Below are positions 30,545 through 31,763 of a stretch of DNA of 31,763 nucleotides, one piece after another. Location: positions 1 through 31,763 of IMG/VR virus record IMGVR_UViG_3300037294_000038, one strand, 5' to 3'. The notes under the pieces were generated by a model. That model worked only from the letters and a program-made list of their open reading frames with translations. It had not been told where the DNA came from and did no database searches. The stretch is from a virus. Made by a program: the position numbers and the translations under genes. How positions within the stretch are numbered: position 1 is the first letter of the stretch; every line of letters starts with the position of its first letter.

Positions 30545-30585
30545 GTGTTTTTCTCCTTAAGTTTGGCTTCAATCGCATCGTTCAT
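30541..30585 (-). CDS. 14-codon ORF encoding an IEAKLKEKN tail
   Basis: MNDAIEAKLKEKNT, bounded by ATGA overlaps on both sides. The peptide equals the C-terminal motif of the 219-aa protein (AIEAKLKEKN) without the rest, and its AAACTTAAGGAG is the ribosome-binding site of the next microORF. Best read as a decayed or minimal gene end kept as a translation-initiation cassette. Confidence 0.4.
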   Translation of the reverse strand: MNDAIEAKLKEKNT

Positions 30586-30743
30586 AGTGAATCCTTTGCA
30601 CAAAAATATAAGATAACCGAAAGCACTAAAACAGCACCAGTGATTGCGCCCATGTCTCCAAACAATCTGTACCCGATGTAAGTCGTTGCTAACATAGCAA
30701 TTGGTATAGACGCTATTCCTAGCGCAAATTTATTGATTTTCAT
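30582..30743 (-). CDS. Small two-helix membrane protein (53 aa)
   Basis: MKINKFALGIASIPIAMLAT TYIGYRLFGD then MGAITGAVLVLSVILYFCAK DSL: two membrane segments joined by a short turn, 53 residues. AAAGGAATAAG precedes ATG 30743, which overlaps the stop of microprotein copy 2. Early-expressed phage membrane peptides often affect superinfection or membrane processes, but the specific role is unknown. Confidence 0.6.
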   Translation of the reverse strand: MKINKFALGIASIPIAMLATTYIGYRLFGDMGAITGAVLVLSVILYFCAKDSL

Positions 30744-30799
30744 CTTATTCCTTTTATATGTTCCAAATATCGCAGATTAACGACACGTTGCTGCTTCAT
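30740..30799 (-). CDS. 19-residue microprotein, copy 2
   Basis: MKQQRVVNLRYLEHIKGIR, the paralog of the microprotein at 30485-30544. ATG 30799 overlaps the stop of the 49-aa gene (ATGA) and follows AGGA; its own stop overlaps the ATG of the membrane protein (ATGA). The codons ATAAAAGGAATAAGA provide the next gene's Shine-Dalgarno while encoding IKGIR. Its flanks differ from those of copy 1. Confidence 0.55.
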   Translation of the reverse strand: MKQQRVVNLRYLEHIKGIR

Positions 30800-30945
30800 G
30801 TTCCTAGCGATTTGTAATAAGCCCATTTTTCTTGGTATTCAGGCAACTCAGAGGGTGGCACAAAGCCAAGCCGTTTAAACGTTGCCAGCACATCTGTTTT
30901 GACTGCTGGTGTATATGGTAAATGATCTTTTGGGTAAGTTAACAT
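30796..30945 (-). CDS. Small conserved phage early protein (49 aa)
   Basis: MLTYPKDHLPYTPAVKTDVL ATFKRLGFVPPSE followed by a short helical end (EKWAYYKSLGT). I recall the LTYPKDH-PYTPAVKTDV-ATF---G-VPPSE pattern as recurrent in phage early regions. The start at 30945 is chosen because GGAGAAACC (antisense of 30948-30956) sits two bases upstream of the ATG region at normal distance; the longer in-frame start lacks it. Function unknown. Confidence 0.7.
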   Translation of the reverse strand: MLTYPKDHLPYTPAVKTDVLATFKRLGFVPPSELPEYQEKWAYYKSLGT

Positions 30946-30958
30946 TTGGTTTCTCCAG

Positions 30959-31147
30959 TTATTTAAGTTTGTATCTATCACGGCATGGCGCACAAGCACC
31001 ATCTATTAACCGACCTGCCCATTCTTCGCACAAGTCGCAGTCACCCTCAGTGCCCGGGTCTAACTTTGCGGCATTGCTGATTTGCTTAACTTTTGCATCA
31101 ATTGCAAGCTGAGTGCGGTCATTGGTTATGTCTACGTCATCGCTCAT
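30959..31147 (-). CDS. TraR/DksA-type C4 zinc-finger protein (62 aa)
   Basis: 62 residues with Cys37-x2-Cys40 and Cys52-x2-Cys55 (DCDLCEEWAGRLIDGACAPC), the C4 finger of phage TraR/DksA-like proteins, preceded by a short helix (TQLAIDAKVKQISNAAKL). TraR-type proteins bind the secondary channel of RNA polymerase and shift host transcription; whether this one does is inferred. Start ATG 31147 overlaps the upstream stop as TGATG, which decides against the longer frame. Confidence 0.75.
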   Translation of the reverse strand: MSDDVDITNDRTQLAIDAKVKQISNAAKLDPGTEGDCDLCEEWAGRLIDGACAPCRDRYKLK

Positions 31148-31260
31148 CAGACAAAACACGCTAGGAGAAGCGTCAGGAACGCGCAGGAAGCCACACAGTA
31201 AGCCAGCCTTGGTGTAATGTTAGCCTCGTACTTTTCTTTGCTGTATTCGCCTGTAATCAT
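31147..31260 (-). CDS. First gene of right leftward operon: 37-aa membrane peptide
   Basis: MITGEYSKEKYEANITPRLA followed by YCVASCAFLTLLLACFV: a charged start and one C-terminal membrane segment with three cysteines. Excellent ribosome-binding site AAGGAGAAAC. It is the first gene after the operator at 31281-31307, so it should be among the earliest products. Function unknown. Confidence 0.6.
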   Translation of the reverse strand: MITGEYSKEKYEANITPRLAYCVASCAFLTLLLACFV

Positions 31261-31280
31261 TGTGTTTCTCCTTGTTAATA

Positions 31281-31307
31281 TGTAAACAATATAACACACT
31301 ATTTACA
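31281..31307 (-). promoter_or_regulatory. 27-bp operator/promoter of the right leftward operon
   Basis: TGTAAACA-N11-TATTTACA, 24/27 identical to 1505-1531. On the minus strand the centre contains TGTTATATT, an extended -10 form. A further degenerate half-site (TGTTTACC) lies at 31320-31327, giving three half-sites about 20 bp apart, as at the other copy. Drives the microgene operon ending at 29543. Confidence 0.6.
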
Positions 31308-31322
31308 CTAATTAATAGGTGT

Positions 31323-31529
31323 TTACCCTATAAAGTACACATAAACAGACCTTGGCCCACATACCCAGTTTTCATCTACAACTTTTTTGCGGCTTAACTT
31401 TCCAGCTTTGACGTAGCGAATAAGTGTAATTTGAACTGTGCCGTGAATTAAATTTAAAGCCTGAGCTATTTTTTCAGACCTTTGGTTTGGGTTGTTACGA
31501 ATGTAATCAATAATTTGTGCTGAAATCAT
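31323..31529 (-). CDS. Small winged-helix DNA-binding protein (68 aa)
   Basis: MISAQIIDYIRNNPNQRSEK IAQALNLIHGTVQITLIRYV KAGKLSRKKV: a compact winged helix-turn-helix with recognition helix HGTVQITLIRYV and a wing ending VYVYFIG. Start ATG 31529 follows AAGGA; the TTG start further upstream lacks a ribosome-binding site. It sits just upstream of the operator, between the right operon and the nuclease-like gene, so it could regulate the block, though the target is not shown. Confidence 0.65.
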   Translation of the reverse strand: MISAQIIDYIRNNPNQRSEKIAQALNLIHGTVQITLIRYVKAGKLSRKKVVDENWVCGPRSVYVYFIG

Positions 31530-31539
31530 AGTTTTTTCC

Positions 31540-31763
31540 TTAAAATTCAAATTGTTTTAATTCGTAGCGGTTGCTAGAATTTTTCCACCATCCGTGAACA
31601 ATTACCCGCCAGTTGCTTCGTATCATCTCAGGCAAAGCAGGCGCATCTTCAATCTTTTTAATGCGTGCGCTCATGTTACTTTTGCTCGTTACTTGTATTG
31701 CAAGCGTTTCACCGTTGCCAACCGCAAGCAGGTCAATGCAACTGTAAAGGTCGTGCTTGCGTT
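31540..31763 (-). CDS. PD-(D/E)XK-like nuclease-fold protein (N-terminus cut by window edge)
   Basis: Open frame from the right edge, 73 residues visible: RKHDLYSCIDLLAVGNGETL AIQVTSKSNMSARIKKIED ... IRSNWRVIVHGWWKN. The D-LL...ETLAIQVTS strand pair matches the core of small phage endonuclease-like proteins (D...(E/Q)-x-T), and NMSARIKKI... WRV-VHGW is, to my recollection, shared by a known phage family annotated as nuclease-like. A Holliday-junction or VRR-NUC-type role is possible. The N-terminal catalytic residues are outside the window. Confidence 0.55.
   Translation of the reverse strand, partial: RKHDLYSCIDLLAVGNGETLAIQVTSKSNMSARIKKIEDAPALPEMIRSNWRVIVHGWWKNSSNRYELKQFEF

Noticed and set aside
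1-31763. Terminal repeat between window ends, attachment site or integrase
   Set aside because: The first and last bases share no sequence by eye, and no recombinase gene is present in the window; the only long-range match is the 27-bp operator.

Overview
This window is most of a tailed-phage genome, almost certainly a short-tailed (podovirus-type) phage of a Gram-negative bacterium. It has a P22-type portal, a scaffold, an SU10/DUF5309-type major capsid protein, an SU10-type adaptor, a P22 gp10-like tail hub, a run of Gly/Ala-rich ejection-type proteins and no tape measure or tail tube. The lysis set (holin, signal-anchor lysozyme, inner spanin with an embedded lipoprotein spanin) also points to a Gram-negative host. 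The host genus cannot be read from the sequence. No integrase, repressor gene, tRNA, CRISPR array or insertion sequence was seen. Both ends cut through genes, so the phage continues on each side.

Layout. Positions 1-1466 are a leftward early operon: ERF recombinase (cut by the left edge), an HTH protein and small unknowns. Positions 1467-2248 hold no convincing protein gene. They contain a leftward operator/promoter, then two tandem candidate small RNA genes on the + strand, each with a promoter-like element and an intrinsic terminator, then a structured AT-rich stretch and the leader of the replication operon. Positions 2249-5596 carry replication genes (DUF1376/YdaU-like initiator, lambda P-like loader), a DUF3310 protein, a C5 cytosine methyltransferase with a second gene overprinted on it, and five very small genes. 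Positions 5599-8463 encode a fused ADP-ribosyltransferase/GNAT protein, a ParB-like protein and a Mom-like adenine-modification enzyme. Positions 8456-16789 are packaging and head genes. Positions 16792-28276 are tail fibre, tail hub and ejection genes, and 28280-29550 the lysis cassette. Positions 29543-31763 are a second leftward block of tiny, tightly overlapping genes, with a copy of the same operator upstream. If the genome is circular or circularly permuted, the two leftward blocks would lie in one early region transcribed away from the late genes.

How it fits together. Two DNA-modifying enzymes (C5 methyltransferase and Mom-like) suggest layered resistance to host restriction. The ART-GNAT protein looks like a packaged effector. 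The most unusual signals are: a ~53-nt RNA whose predicted 5' end, GGUUUCUCCG, is complementary to the GGAGAAACC ribosome-binding sites used by several of this phage's small genes; a second ~154-nt structured RNA; a chain of five perfect hairpins inside the 80-aa leftward gene; a methyltransferase gene overprinted by a second frame with its own Shine-Dalgarno; and two copies of a 19-residue microprotein acting as overlapping leaders to early genes. Starts were chosen on Shine-Dalgarno position and stop/start overlap, so several proteins are shorter than the longest possible ORF.
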